Origin: Microvirga sp.
GTDB lineage: Bacteria > Pseudomonadota > Alphaproteobacteria > Rhizobiales > Beijerinckiaceae
DNA length: 64,000 nucleotides
Assembly (NCBI RefSeq): GCF_014699075.1
Contig: NZ_JACXAB010000002.1
Location: forward strand, 407,486 to 471,485
Reading direction: 5' to 3'
Part shown: piece after piece, positions 50,922 to 59,821 of the stretch
Layout of the letters: each line of letters begins with the position of its first letter
Numbering within the stretch: the first letter of the stretch is position 1
Translations under genes and position numbers: made by a program
Notes under the pieces: model-generated
Told to the model about the DNA's origin: nothing
What the model saw: the letters and a program-made list of their open reading frames with translations, nothing else
Databases searched by the model: none

Positions 50922-51023
50922 ATGAGCTTCGATGGTCATGAAAGGCCGTTCCCGTCATGGTTCCCGTACTTCTTCGTCGGGCTGATCGTGGCGGGGGGCA
51001 TTGCTTATTATGCCCTGCACTAG
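50922..51023 (+). CDS. 33-residue single-span membrane protein
   Basis: ATG at 50922 follows a strong GGAGG. The product begins MSFDGHERPFPSWFPYFFVG and has one transmembrane helix (WFPYFFVGLIVAGGIAYYAL). It is convergent with the next gene, sharing the stop region. Function unknown. Confidence 0.5.
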   Translation: MSFDGHERPFPSWFPYFFVGLIVAGGIAYYALH

Positions 51024-51289
51024 CGCTTGTTGGCGCGGGCATCCAAGATCTGCTGGATGAGGGTCCTTAGAGCCTCGACAGCGACTGGACCGCGCAAGGC
51101 TACAATCCCGCGCTCAAGAGTTTTCCCATTCTCGTCCTTCTTCCCATTGAAGAATTCCTCGCGCTGGACCTTGGACATCTTCAGCATGGCGCGGGCTTCG
51201 CATTCACGCTGCCATTCCTCAGACCAGGTGTTGACTGGCTGGCCAGTGATTTCCGAGATGGCGGTGGTGTCGCGGGAATAGGTGCTCAT
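51020..51289 (-). CDS. Small hypothetical protein
   Basis: From the ATG at 51287-51289 the product has 89 residues and is acidic-helical: ITGQPVNTWSEEWQRECEARAMLKMSKVQREEFF followed by GIVALRGPVAVEALRTLIQQILDARANKR. The WSEEWQRECEARAML pattern is often seen in small plasmid proteins of Hyphomicrobiales. Function unknown. A few in-frame codons upstream are possible. Confidence 0.55.
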   Translation of the reverse strand: MSTYSRDTTAISEITGQPVNTWSEEWQRECEARAMLKMSKVQREEFFNGKKDENGKTLERGIVALRGPVAVEALRTLIQQILDARANKR

Positions 51290-51341
51290 GCCTGATGTTT
51301 CGCCAAAGAAGATGGACAAAGGGTTGAAGGGCTAAAACAAA

Positions 51342-51363
51342 GACCGGGCTGATGGGCCCGGTC
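51342..51363 (-). terminator. Rho-independent terminator of the chemoreceptor gene
   Basis: GACCGGG and CCCGGTC form a 7-bp stem; A-rich sequence on the left of the plus strand gives a U-run on the minus strand. It is 34 bp downstream of the MCP gene. Confidence 0.7.
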
Positions 51364-51396
51364 CTGGTAGCATGTGAGATGTAGCAGATTCCAGCT

Positions 51397-53094
51397 TTAC
51401 GCTGCTTTCACACCTGAGAGGAAGGTAGAAACCTCGCGGCTGAGATCGTTGGAATGCCGCGAGAGTTCCTGAGCCGCGCCAAGGACTTGGGAGGCGGCAG
51501 CGCCCGTCTCCCCAGCGCCCTGCTGCACGTCCACGATGCTGCCCGTCACCTGTTCGGTTCCGCGGGCGGCTTCCTGCACATTCCGGGCGATCTCGGCGGT
51601 CGCAGCACCCTGCTCCTCCATCGCGGCTGCAATCGAGGTCGAGATCTGCGACATCTCGGTGATCGTGCGTGCGATCTCCTGAATGGCGGCCACCGTCTGC
51701 TGCGTCGCCTGCTGGACGGAGCCGATCTGCTGCGAGATCTCGTCTGTGGCCTTGGCCGTCTGGGTCGCCAGGTCCTTCACCTCCGAGGCCACAACGGCAA
51801 AGCCCTTGCCGGCCTCACCGGCACGTGCCGCCTCGATGGTGGCATTGAGCGCCAGTAGGTTGGTCTGGCCGGCAATGGTGTTGATCAGCTGAACCACGTT
51901 GCCGATCTTCTCCGCGCTGGCGGCCAGTTCCTGAACCGTGTCGCTGGTGCGCTGGGTGCCTCTCACCGCCTTGTCGGCGACCTGAGATGACTGAGCCACC
52001 TGGGAGGCAATCTCACGGATGGAGATGGACAACTCCTCAGTGGCTGCTGCTACGGTCTGCACGTTGGCCGAAGTCTGCTGGGCGGCTGATGAGACGGTCA
52101 CCGATTGCTGCGTGGTCTGACCGGCCACGTGCGTCATCGACTGTGCGGTCGCTTCCATCTCGGTGGCGGCAGACGACAGACCTTGCGTGAGCGCCGATAC
52201 GTTGCTCTCGAAGCGCTTCGTGAGTTGGTCGAGGACCTCGGCACGGCGCATCTTGGCCTGGTTCTCCACCTCCTGCTCGGCCGCAAGGCGGCGAGCCTCA
52301 ATGGCGTTGTCCTTGAACACCTGCAAGGAACGGGCAAGCGCGCCGACTTCGTCCTTACGTTCAGTACCCCTCACGTCGACATTCAGATCACCATGAGCAA
52401 GACGGCCCATAGCTCCGGTCATCGCGCTGAGTGGGCGAACGACAGCAAACACGACGATCGAGCCGAGAAGTGCTACCGCGAACAGGATGCCGACCGCAGA
52501 GGAGGCAATCAAGATTGTAGAGGTCGACGACGCAAGCGTCTCGGCCTCGTTTGCGGCCGCATCAAGGGTCTTCTGATTGGCTTCAATGCGTTGCGTTAGA
52601 GAATCGCGCAACTGACGGCGGACATCGCGCCCGGCCCCATTAGAAATCTCTAGCGCGAATGAATCCTGATCTCTCATCGCGTAGCTGACGCTGGTGTCCA
52701 TCAGACCGAAGTATTTGCTGATAGTCGCCTTGAGTTCCTCGTTGATGGCCCGCCGTTCCGGCGAACCGGAGAGCGCGATCAGCTCGTCGGCGTGTTGAAG
52801 CGCAAGCTTCTTATACTGCTGGTACACCGCCTCGCCGCTCTTCAGCCGGTCCGGCGCGTCAGACGAGACGAGGATCAGGTTCTTTTCCTGAATGCTAGCC
52901 TCATTCACTTCAGCATTGATCTTCAGGATCGTAGTGAGGCGAGCCGCCTCGACTTCAGCCAATTCTTTTGTATCGGCGGACAGGCTGTTCAGGCCGTTAT
53001 TTGCGATGGCGACCAAACCGATGGTGATGGCGACAAAGATTGTTGCTGGAATAGCCAGTTTGACTATCAGCTTAAGATTATCGAGGAAACGCAT
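51397..53094 (-). CDS. Methyl-accepting chemotaxis protein
   Basis: The 565-residue protein has two transmembrane segments (about 12-30 and 190-215) around a helical periplasmic sensor of about 160 residues, a HAMP domain ([22 protein letters not shown]) and a cytoplasmic signalling hairpin with the conserved tip [34 protein letters not shown]. The ligand is unknown; the four-helix sensor type usually binds small acids or amino acids. No CheW pentapeptide-tethered CheR site is seen at the C-terminus. It signals to the host chemotaxis kinase, because none is coded nearby. Confidence 0.94.
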   Translation of the reverse strand: MRFLDNLKLIVKLAIPATIFVAITIGLVAIANNGLNSLSADTKELAEVEAARLTTILKINAEVNEASIQEKNLILVSSDAPDRLKSGEAVYQQYKKLALQHADELIALSGSPERRAINEELKATISKYFGLMDTSVSYAMRDQDSFALEISNGAGRDVRRQLRDSLTQRIEANQKTLDAAANEAETLASSTSTILIASSAVGILFAVALLGSIVVFAVVRPLSAMTGAMGRLAHGDLNVDVRGTERKDEVGALARSLQVFKDNAIEARRLAAEQEVENQAKMRRAEVLDQLTKRFESNVSALTQGLSSAATEMEATAQSMTHVAGQTTQQSVTVSSAAQQTSANVQTVAAATEELSISIREIASQVAQSSQVADKAVRGTQRTSDTVQELAASAEKIGNVVQLINTIAGQTNLLALNATIEAARAGEAGKGFAVVASEVKDLATQTAKATDEISQQIGSVQQATQQTVAAIQEIARTITEMSQISTSIAAAMEEQGAATAEIARNVQEAARGTEQVTGSIVDVQQGAGETGAAASQVLGAAQELSRHSNDLSREVSTFLSGVKAA

Positions 53095-53293
53095 ATTCTT
53101 TCGTTGACCTGCCCGCTTCGCCGCGAGAGGCGCACGCCCCCATGGCGCGCCAAGTTACAGGTGCCCAACCTCTTAGTCGACAAAGCTTACGTAAGGCTTG
53201 ATTGGAACAGCTCCAATCTTAACCCGTGCATTAGGCAGATGGATTCCGGGGAGCGAGGTCCCGCAGTTGATGGCACAAAGGGCCAAACCGCTC

Positions 53294-53638
53294 CTAATCG
53301 TCCTCTGTCACTGCCACCTTGTCGATCTTCGGCGTTTCCGACGGCACTGGGGAGAGATTCAGCCGGACCAGGACCTCGTAGACAGAGCGAGGATCACAGG
53401 GATCCGTTCGGGCGGAACATTGTTCGAAGTAATCCAGATATTCATCACATTGAGAGGGGCGTTGCGATTGAGGCAACTCGGAGCAGTAGGCATAGGCCTG
53501 CCGGATGAAAGCGACAGGATCTGAGGGGCTCACCATTCCCTGCTGGGCATATTCGGAGATCTTCTGGTGGCCAATGATAACGGAGGCAGGGCCCAGAAGG
53601 ATGGCAAGAGCTGTAAAGCCAGGGTGTATCTTCCGCAT
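53294..53638 (-). CDS. Hypothetical membrane-anchored protein
   Basis: From the ATG at 53636-53638 the product has 114 residues: a hydrophobic N-terminus (residues 6-22, ALAILLGPASVIIG), then a soluble part with four cysteines (YCSEL, QCDEY, QCSAR, PCDPR), likely disulfide-bonded in the periplasm. No family recognised. Confidence 0.5.
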   Translation of the reverse strand: MRKIHPGFTALAILLGPASVIIGHQKISEYAQQGMVSPSDPVAFIRQAYAYCSELPQSQRPSQCDEYLDYFEQCSARTDPCDPRSVYEVLVRLNLSPVPSETPKIDKVAVTEDD

Positions 53639-53753
53639 CGGCCTACCTCGGACTGCTATGGTTAAGGCGAAGTTAACCACGGACCTGTCGGCAGGGAAGC
53701 CAGTGCCTAGATAGGTAGAGAACTGACAAACATCGTTTCAAGGTATCAGACAC

Positions 53754-54020
53754 ATGGCGAGAGGCCCAAAGGACGAGGACGAGCAGACAGAAACCAAGGG
53801 TCAGGCCAGTACCCCCCAACTTGACCGGCTAGAGAAACTCGCGAATGCAGCAGCGACCGCGGCGCAGGGGAGGCAGTGGCGCGCGCGGCAGAATGGCCTG
53901 CAGGAGCAGGAGGAGCCATCGGAGGTGCGGAACCTCAATCACGATGCTGATGCCAGAGCACAGGCTGAAGAGGCCATGCGGCAGATGATGGCAAAGCCGC
54001 AAGGCAAAAGGCGGCGCTGA
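53754..54020 (+). CDS. Small charged hypothetical protein
   Basis: An 88-residue hydrophilic protein (MARGPKDEDEQTETKGQAS...) with a helical middle and a basic tail (QMMAKPQGKRRR). It is likely disordered in part. It precedes the SWIB gene on the same strand by 100 bp. Function unknown. Confidence 0.5.
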   Translation: MARGPKDEDEQTETKGQASTPQLDRLEKLANAAATAAQGRQWRARQNGLQEQEEPSEVRNLNHDADARAQAEEAMRQMMAKPQGKRRR

Positions 54021-54120
54021 AGGGCAAAGGCTCATTAAGGAACTGTTAGGTTCTGGCTGGTCATGGTCGCGCCCCATTACGCATGCCTATGACAGACAGG
54101 CCCATTGTAGGAGTTTGACT

Positions 54121-54393
54121 ATGACCGAAGCGAAAGCAGCCAAGAAGCCAAACCCGGCCCTGGCGAAGCCGCTGCAACCCTCAAACGAACTCGCAGCCGT
54201 TGTCGGCTCGTCTCCCCTGCCCCGCACGGAGGTGGTGAGCAAGGTATGGGAGTACATCAAAGCCAACAACCTGCAGAACCCGGCGAACAAGCGTGAGATC
54301 CTGGCGGATGACAAGCTGCGGGCGGTCTTTGACGGCAAAGACAAGGTCAGCATGTTCGAGATGAACAAGCACTTCGCCCGGCATCTCGCCTAG
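54121..54393 (+). CDS. SWIB/MDM2 domain protein
   Basis: The 90-residue protein has a basic Ala/Lys/Pro head and a complete SWIB domain: LQPSNELAAVVGSSPLPRTEVVSKVWEYIKANNLQNP, KREILADDKLRAVF and VSMFEMNKHFARHL. In eukaryotes SWIB is a chromatin-remodelling domain; in bacteria such small SWIB proteins are mostly known from chlamydiae and alphaproteobacteria and may help DNA condensation. The ATG at 54121 is preferred over a TTG 6 bp earlier. Confidence 0.9.
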   Translation: MTEAKAAKKPNPALAKPLQPSNELAAVVGSSPLPRTEVVSKVWEYIKANNLQNPANKREILADDKLRAVFDGKDKVSMFEMNKHFARHLA

Positions 54394-54733
54394 CCGAACT
54401 GGTGCAGGGGCCTGATTGGCCCTCCACCAATTGTTAAGCTTGGCTGTTGCAATGTGCCGTTGACGGGCGCGTTGCGTATCAGCCCGAACACTCTCCATCG
54501 CCCCCAAGCGTGGAGCCTGGCCCTGGCTGAGAGCCCTTACCTCTCGGCTAGGGTTTTTCGTTTTTCTGAGCCGTCCGTTCGCACGCATCTTCATAGCTGC
54601 GGATGTCCACAGGAGGCGGTGGAATGCGCGGGTACTTGTGCCGGCAGACGAATCCCACAGGGACTTTCGCTTGATTAGTACACTGTGACGGCGGCACATA
54701 AGAAATCCCACGCGGCGCTTGATTCGTCCCTTA
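54394..54733. other. Intergenic region with an orphan plus-strand terminator
   Basis: No gene is supported here. The strong terminator at 54521-54565 lies about 130 bp after the SWIB gene. It may end the SWIB transcript after a long 3' UTR or an independent small RNA. The sequence between 54450 and 54520 has no good -10 box. Confidence 0.4.
54521..54565 (+). terminator. Rho-independent terminator
   Basis: CCCTGGCTGAGAG pairs with CTCTCGGCTAGGG along 13 bp with two G-U pairs and a 7-base loop, followed by TTTTTCGTTTTT. Confidence 0.75.
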
Positions 54734-54997
54734 ATGGAGAACTGCGCCGTGAGAATCATCAGAAACACCTGGGAACCCGTTCAAGAGATCTGTGCGCGAC
54801 TGAGTATTCCCCGGAACAATAAGATTGTTGCTTCGAGAGAAGACAACACGAAGTCTCATCCTCACAGGTCTTCCCTGATGGGTCTGCGCAGAAAAGTCTT
54901 CCGCTATGGTCGGCGTTACGGCTTTCTCATCGGCTTGCTCTTATCGGTGCCTAAGGTGCCAGACTTTCTTGACTTCGTACTACAGCTGATAGGGTAG
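54734..54997 (+). CDS. Possible small membrane-associated protein
   Basis: The frame from the ATG at 54734 gives 87 residues. The first part is undistinguished (MENCAVRIIRNTWEPVQEIC), the C-terminal 40 residues are basic then hydrophobic (LRRKVFRYGRRYGFLIGLLL). There is GGAG near a GTG at 54749 that could be the true start. Codon character is weak. Confidence 0.3.
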   Translation: MENCAVRIIRNTWEPVQEICARLSIPRNNKIVASREDNTKSHPHRSSLMGLRRKVFRYGRRYGFLIGLLLSVPKVPDFLDFVLQLIG

Positions 54998-55025
54998 GCA
55001 CCTCGCGTCACGTGAATTGCGACCA

Positions 55026-57923
55026 CTAAGCCCGGATGCGGTGGTCACTGGCTGTGACGCTGGACTGGGAGATCAGGTAGGCATCTCGGTTCTTCTTGAA
55101 CGTCGCCGCTTTCTCCAAATCCTTCAGGATCTTCTTCTGCGCAGGCACCGCCTGCTGGGCATACCGGGCGCATAGGCGCGGAAGCGAGAACGGTACAGCG
55201 AGTTGCGGCCGGTTCTTAGGGATGGCAGCCTGGATGAGGTTTACCTGTTCGCCAGCCACAGGTAATCCGCCCTCGTCACCGAGCAGGAGCATCAGGTTCA
55301 ACACCGCCGATGGCATCGCCCGCACGAGCTCCTTGCCCGGCGTGGCTGCAGCGATCTCGAGATACTCGGTGCGCGACAGGGTGATGCTCAGGGACTGGTC
55401 CCGTGTCAGAGGCCCATCTGCAAGATCATGAAGCGCCTGCCGGAAGATTTGCTCCCGCGCCCGAGCGGCTTCATCGTGCCGGCCAAAGCCGGCCTTCTGC
55501 CGAATCCACTGCTCAGTGGGTCCTTTAGGACCGACGGCCACGATCGAGGACTTGATCAGTCCTTCGGCAAGGCTGGGGCGAAGCTGATCCTCCTTCTCTG
55601 CACTGTCGATCGTGAAGAAGCGGATGCTCGTGTTTGCCACGATGCTTTTGATCTCGGGAAGGACACTCGGATCGAAGGTGGTGATCGAAAAGGCGGAAGC
55701 CTTGCCACCGACGGCATAGGGGTAGAGATCGGCAAAGCGCTGGCGCAGCCGGCAATAGGCGGCCAGCAAGTCGCGCCGCTGCGGCGTGAGCTGGTTGGGG
55801 CGGTCCAAGACAATGGAGCGTAGGTCGGGCCGAAGGCTGTGAGCCCCAGTTGCGCGTTCCACTAGACGGGTTGCCGCGACGTTGAGCAACCGGGCCAGGA
55901 GCGCCGCCTTGTCCTTCAGAAGATCGATGGCGGCCGACATGTGAGTGGCGCTGGAAGGATCGGCAAAGCCGGTCAGCCATGGCAGGGCAAGAGGCCGGGC
56001 TGTCTGTAGGCTCTTAAGGAACTTGCGCTGCTTGTCGGTGGGGCTGGCGCTCTCATAGTCCCCATCGTGCCGGATACCCACGAAGGCGACATACTTGCGG
56101 GCGACGTCTTGGGTCTTGCAGAGGAACGCCTGCTGAGCGCCGGTGCGCTCATCGTGAGTCGCAACGAGCCAGCGGGGAAGGTCCGGCGCGGCCTCAGGAT
56201 CAAACAGCCCGAACTCCTGCAGATCGCAGAACAGAGCCACACGGCTAGAGAATTTCTTGGTCTCGGAGTCATAGCGGCGCATGCCGGTGGTCATAAGACC
56301 AGCTGCGAAGGGTTTCGGCACTGGGAGGGTATCCTCGTCGCCGATCTCCATGGTGGGGTCGAGCGGGTCATCGTACTGCTCGCTGTCCCCCTCACCCATC
56401 CGGAGCCGGATCTGACGCTGCCGCTCTTCGATCTGCTCGCGCAGGCTCGGGTCCTTGTCGAACCAAGCCTCGAACTGCTCCCGGATCGGCGCAGCGAGAC
56501 CTCGGACTTGGCGGCGGCAACGCTCCGGGTCGTTCCGGCGCATGGCGTCGATGTCACTGAAGATGCGCAGAATGGAGTTGCCGACATCAACAAACACCTG
56601 GTGGGTCTTGCCAGAATCTTTGTGGGCGCGCTCGCCCCGACCGCTGATCTGCTTGACCGGACCAATGGAGCGCTCCTGACAAGCCAGGATGTTGAGGTCA
56701 GTCTGAGGAACGTCGGTGCCAACACCCAGAGCATTCACGTTGACCAGGATGTCGAATCCGCCGGCGCGGGCCGCGTCCAGAAGTTCGTCCCGCTTGATCT
56801 TACGCCCAACCTCCTCACCCTCTTCCAGTCCCTCTTCGGTGCCGTTGCGCCAGACGCGGATTTCGCCGGCCACAACGAAGGCGACACGAGGCTTTTCGCC
56901 AGCGCGAGGGTGTTCAGCAGGGAGGTTCTCTTGAGCCAAGAAGCCGGAGAGCTCCTTGGCAAACTCCACGCTGTCGCAGTGGATCATGGCGAGAGCCGCT
57001 TTTGCTGCTCTCTTGGCCCAGATCCGGGCAACGGCCGCCACGATGAGAGCGGCGATTGCCTTGTCGCCCTCACTGGCCCCTTCCTTGAAGAAACGGGAGA
57101 ACGCCTGCTGAGAGGCTTGGTCGACCGATTTGTTCTCAGCCAGCAACGCGAGGAAGGCGCTCTCGATGAGACGTACCGCATCGGTGCCGAGATGAGCTTC
57201 AAACTCACCCGTGGCGATGTCGAACCTGGTGGGAACCGTGCGGCCCGTCGCCAGCACCTCGTCATAGGTGGCAACGTCGATCAGATCGTGCTCGATGCTG
57301 GCGCCGAAGGCGTCCAGCGGGTCTTTGCCGTCGGTTCGAAACGGAGTAGCCGTCAGGACTATGCCGGAGCCGCCGGCATGGGCGACTCGGGAGAGGACCT
57401 TTGCGAGTTCGTCGGCGGCTGCCTTGTGGCCCTCGTCGATGAGGACCACCCCTCCCCGCTTTCCAAACCGATCGAGGGAGCGCAGGAAGTCCTCATCATC
57501 GAGCTTGTTGACGAGGGACATGTTGGTTGCGGGAATGACATCCGCATCGAGCGTGTTGCGCTGCATCGGGCCGTCGCCGATGGCTTCGTTCTTGGCAACG
57601 TAGAAAGCGGTTTGCGCGCCCTTTACCGCAGGGACGTTCTGGAACTGGGCATAGTTCTGACGCAGCAACGAGACGTCAGGGTGCAGGACCAGGATGGGCT
57701 TACCTAGCGAGACCGCATCCTCCGCAGCACCGGCCGCGAGCAGACTCTTACCACTCCCAGTAGGGGCGAGAACCGCACCCGAGCGCCCACGCTGAATGGC
57801 TTCCCGCACCGAGGCGGCAATCCTGGCCTGATAGGGCTCTGCCTGCTTGTCGCCGATCGTCCGAGACAGCGCTGGGACAGGTATATGAGGCAAAGCATCA
57901 GAAGGATTGGAGGAGGGTCGCAT
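55026..57923 (-). CDS. Large SF2 DEAH-type helicase (type III Res/DEAD-like)
   Basis: The 965-residue protein has a two-lobe SF2 core in residues 25-450: Walker A VLAPTGSGKS (51-60), DEGH (about 161), TATPFR (motif III), and QISGRGERAH (motif VI, about 424). The next 500 residues are a helical region of unknown kind, with no nuclease motif that I can see. It belongs with ResIII-type helicases of plasmids and phages. It may unwind or move on DNA for replication, repair or defence. It is divergent from the SRAP gene, with 210 bp between. Confidence 0.82.
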   Translation of the reverse strand: MRPSSNPSDALPHIPVPALSRTIGDKQAEPYQARIAASVREAIQRGRSGAVLAPTGSGKSLLAAGAAEDAVSLGKPILVLHPDVSLLRQNYAQFQNVPAVKGAQTAFYVAKNEAIGDGPMQRNTLDADVIPATNMSLVNKLDDEDFLRSLDRFGKRGGVVLIDEGHKAAADELAKVLSRVAHAGGSGIVLTATPFRTDGKDPLDAFGASIEHDLIDVATYDEVLATGRTVPTRFDIATGEFEAHLGTDAVRLIESAFLALLAENKSVDQASQQAFSRFFKEGASEGDKAIAALIVAAVARIWAKRAAKAALAMIHCDSVEFAKELSGFLAQENLPAEHPRAGEKPRVAFVVAGEIRVWRNGTEEGLEEGEEVGRKIKRDELLDAARAGGFDILVNVNALGVGTDVPQTDLNILACQERSIGPVKQISGRGERAHKDSGKTHQVFVDVGNSILRIFSDIDAMRRNDPERCRRQVRGLAAPIREQFEAWFDKDPSLREQIEERQRQIRLRMGEGDSEQYDDPLDPTMEIGDEDTLPVPKPFAAGLMTTGMRRYDSETKKFSSRVALFCDLQEFGLFDPEAAPDLPRWLVATHDERTGAQQAFLCKTQDVARKYVAFVGIRHDGDYESASPTDKQRKFLKSLQTARPLALPWLTGFADPSSATHMSAAIDLLKDKAALLARLLNVAATRLVERATGAHSLRPDLRSIVLDRPNQLTPQRRDLLAAYCRLRQRFADLYPYAVGGKASAFSITTFDPSVLPEIKSIVANTSIRFFTIDSAEKEDQLRPSLAEGLIKSSIVAVGPKGPTEQWIRQKAGFGRHDEAARAREQIFRQALHDLADGPLTRDQSLSITLSRTEYLEIAAATPGKELVRAMPSAVLNLMLLLGDEGGLPVAGEQVNLIQAAIPKNRPQLAVPFSLPRLCARYAQQAVPAQKKILKDLEKAATFKKNRDAYLISQSSVTASDHRIRA

Positions 57924-58133
57924 CGGTCAAAATCTTGAGAAACAATCGGAAAACCGGAAGGACGGGAAGGGGTAAGCCGCGCACGATGATTCGCAAATCA
58001 TGAACGCCGCTCGTGATGTGCCCTGATTATACCCTGAAGGGTTGCGTCAGGCAGCGCTTATTGTCAGGTTCACAGCGACACAGTTGTCGGATTGAGACGA
58101 AACTCAAGGATGCCCAGACGGAAGGTTCCACCC

Positions 58134-58778
58134 GTGTGCAATCTCTATAGCTCCTATGCCACCCAGGCCGCGATGCGTCAGGCGTTTGATGTGACCCGTG
58201 ACAGCGCAGGCAACGTCCCTCCCCTTTCAGCAATCTTTCCGGACCAGATGGCACCGGTCATCAGGAACCATGATGGCGAGCGCGAGCTGATCCAAATGCG
58301 CTGGGGCTTCCCCCCTCCCCCGAAGGTCGGCCATCATCCGGTGACGAACGTGCGCAATGTGGGCTCACCGTTCTGGCGCGCCTGGCTGAAGCCGCAGTAC
58401 CGAGTCCTTGTCCCGCTGACCTCATTCTCAGAATATAAAGATACAAAGCCTCGTAAGACTCCGGTTTGGTTCGCCCTGAATGAAGAGCGCCCCCTTGCCG
58501 CGTTTGCTGGCATTTGGCGGCCATGGACCGGCGTACGAGGAACGAAGGCTGATCCTGTTGAAGGTGAACACCTGCTCTATTCATTTCTCACATCGGAGCC
58601 AAACGGTGTTGTGGGACCAATCCATCCAAAGGCGATGCCGGTGATCCTGACCACGCCTGAAGAATATGACGTATGGCTCAATGCCCCGACTGAAGAGGCG
58701 CTGAAACTTCAGAGGCCGCTGCCGGATGAGATGTTGATGATTGTCGCAGAGGGTGAGAAGTCCGACAAAGCTGCATAG
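58134..58778 (+). CDS. SRAP (YedK/HMCES) abasic-site protein
   Basis: The GTG at 58134 is the start because it makes Cys the second residue, as required in this family: after Met removal it forms a thiazolidine with abasic sites in single-stranded DNA. Other active-site residues are present: Asn72 or Asn75 in TNVRN, E100 in FSEYK and H164 in PIHPKAMPVIL. The 214-residue size is normal. The region upstream shows AAGG 8 bp from the start. It may protect plasmid DNA during replication or be SOS-induced. Confidence 0.92.
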   Translation: MCNLYSSYATQAAMRQAFDVTRDSAGNVPPLSAIFPDQMAPVIRNHDGERELIQMRWGFPPPPKVGHHPVTNVRNVGSPFWRAWLKPQYRVLVPLTSFSEYKDTKPRKTPVWFALNEERPLAAFAGIWRPWTGVRGTKADPVEGEHLLYSFLTSEPNGVVGPIHPKAMPVILTTPEEYDVWLNAPTEEALKLQRPLPDEMLMIVAEGEKSDKAA

Positions 58779-59076
58779 CGTGCAACCGTCCGAGGATCTC
58801 TCCCACGGCACAAACTGAGTGAGCGAGCATGGGTGTGATGCGCTAAGTCATTGACGAACCGAGAACTGTAGATTTCGTAATCCAGAGTCCGAACTGGAGC
58901 TTCGTTAATCTTCAGCCCTGTCAACGAGTTCGAAAACCAAATTCTTTAGTTTGGCGTTTAGAGTCCGTTAACCTTTGGCTCCTAGCCTGACATCGAATGA
59001 GGCGTGCAGGCCGGTGGCCTCCCCTCATTGGTGCCGAGCGCTCATCGATTGATGATCGATGCAAGGAGCAATCCGG
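58779..59076. promoter_or_regulatory. Upstream region of the parA cassette
   Basis: These 298 bp have no gene. They become lower in GC toward 58960-59000 (GTTAACC and TTAGTTTGG words) and end in the dyad at 59043-59061 directly before the parA ribosome binding site AAGGAG. Promoter and partition-site elements for the ParA/RHH pair are expected here. Confidence 0.5.
59043..59061. promoter_or_regulatory. Inverted repeat upstream of parA, candidate RHH operator
   Basis: CATCGAT-TGATG-ATCGATG is a perfect 7-5-7 dyad placed one base before the AAGGAG ribosome binding site. RHH partition proteins bind short dyads or repeats in this place for autoregulation, and the same site may be part of the centromere. 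Confidence 0.55.
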
Positions 59077-59808
59077 ATGTCAAAGCAACATGTTGATCAA
59101 AATTCGGGGATGGATGCCGCCACCTCTCAAGGATCCGAACCTTCAAAGATCGTGACTGTTCACAATCGTAAGGGTGGCGTCGGCAAGAGCGTCATTGCCC
59201 GATCTCTGGCGGAGGTCTGGTACCAGCAGGGTCGCCAAGTATTCCTTATCGATATGGATTCTCAAAGGTCGAGCTACCGTGAGGACCATCCATTCGCTAA
59301 GCAGAAACCCCCCTTCCCTTTTGAGGCGGCGACGGATCCGGTCAAGGTGAAGGCGCTCCTCGAGCAGTACGCTGACACCCACCACATCGTCATCGATACG
59401 CCCGGCAAGTTGGCCAAGGAATATCTGTTCGCTATGGCGGTGGCCGACATGGTGGTGATTCCGACTAAGCCAACGGCAGACGATTACGAACCTACCGCCG
59501 ACGTCGTCAAAATGATCAAGGCTACGACCCGAGAGCCCGCGATCATGAAAATGCGTGAGGGAGTTCCGATCCAGTTCCGGATTTTGATGAACATGACGGA
59601 CCCCCGCAAGGCGAATACCGAGGTGTTTCGGGAGTTCTATCAGAGACAAGGAATTCCGCTCTTCAATACCGAGATCCGTGACCTTGTTGCCCTGAGCAAT
59701 ATCAAAATGACCGGTTTCCCACGTCCAAACACGAATGCTGGCGCGAACATCAGAGCCTTCATCCGTGAGATCGAAGATCTGATGATGACGCTGGCAAAGG
59801 CCGCTTAA
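59077..59808 (+). CDS. parA: ParA-family partition ATPase
   Basis: The 243-residue protein has a deviant Walker A KGGVGKS (residues 32-38), FLIDMDSQRSS (Walker A'), VIDTPGK (Walker B) and VVIPTKPTADDYEP. There is no N-terminal HTH domain, so it is the short (type Ib-like) ParA that relies on a separate DNA-binding partner. That partner is coded 13 bp downstream. It moves plasmid copies apart on the nucleoid. Confidence 0.92.
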   Translation: MSKQHVDQNSGMDAATSQGSEPSKIVTVHNRKGGVGKSVIARSLAEVWYQQGRQVFLIDMDSQRSSYREDHPFAKQKPPFPFEAATDPVKVKALLEQYADTHHIVIDTPGKLAKEYLFAMAVADMVVIPTKPTADDYEPTADVVKMIKATTREPAIMKMREGVPIQFRILMNMTDPRKANTEVFREFYQRQGIPLFNTEIRDLVALSNIKMTGFPRPNTNAGANIRAFIREIEDLMMTLAKAA

Positions 59809-59821
59809 AGGACCATTGAAT

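Noticed and set aside
54181..54768. 195-codon open frame on the minus strand
   Set aside because: It overlaps the SWIB gene and a strong terminator, and has no recognisable domain.
56067..57707. 546-codon open frame on the plus strand
   Set aside because: It is antisense to the helicase with complete SF2 motifs.
55026..57923. Type III restriction enzyme
   Set aside because: The helicase core resembles Res, but I see no nuclease motif and no adjacent mod gene.
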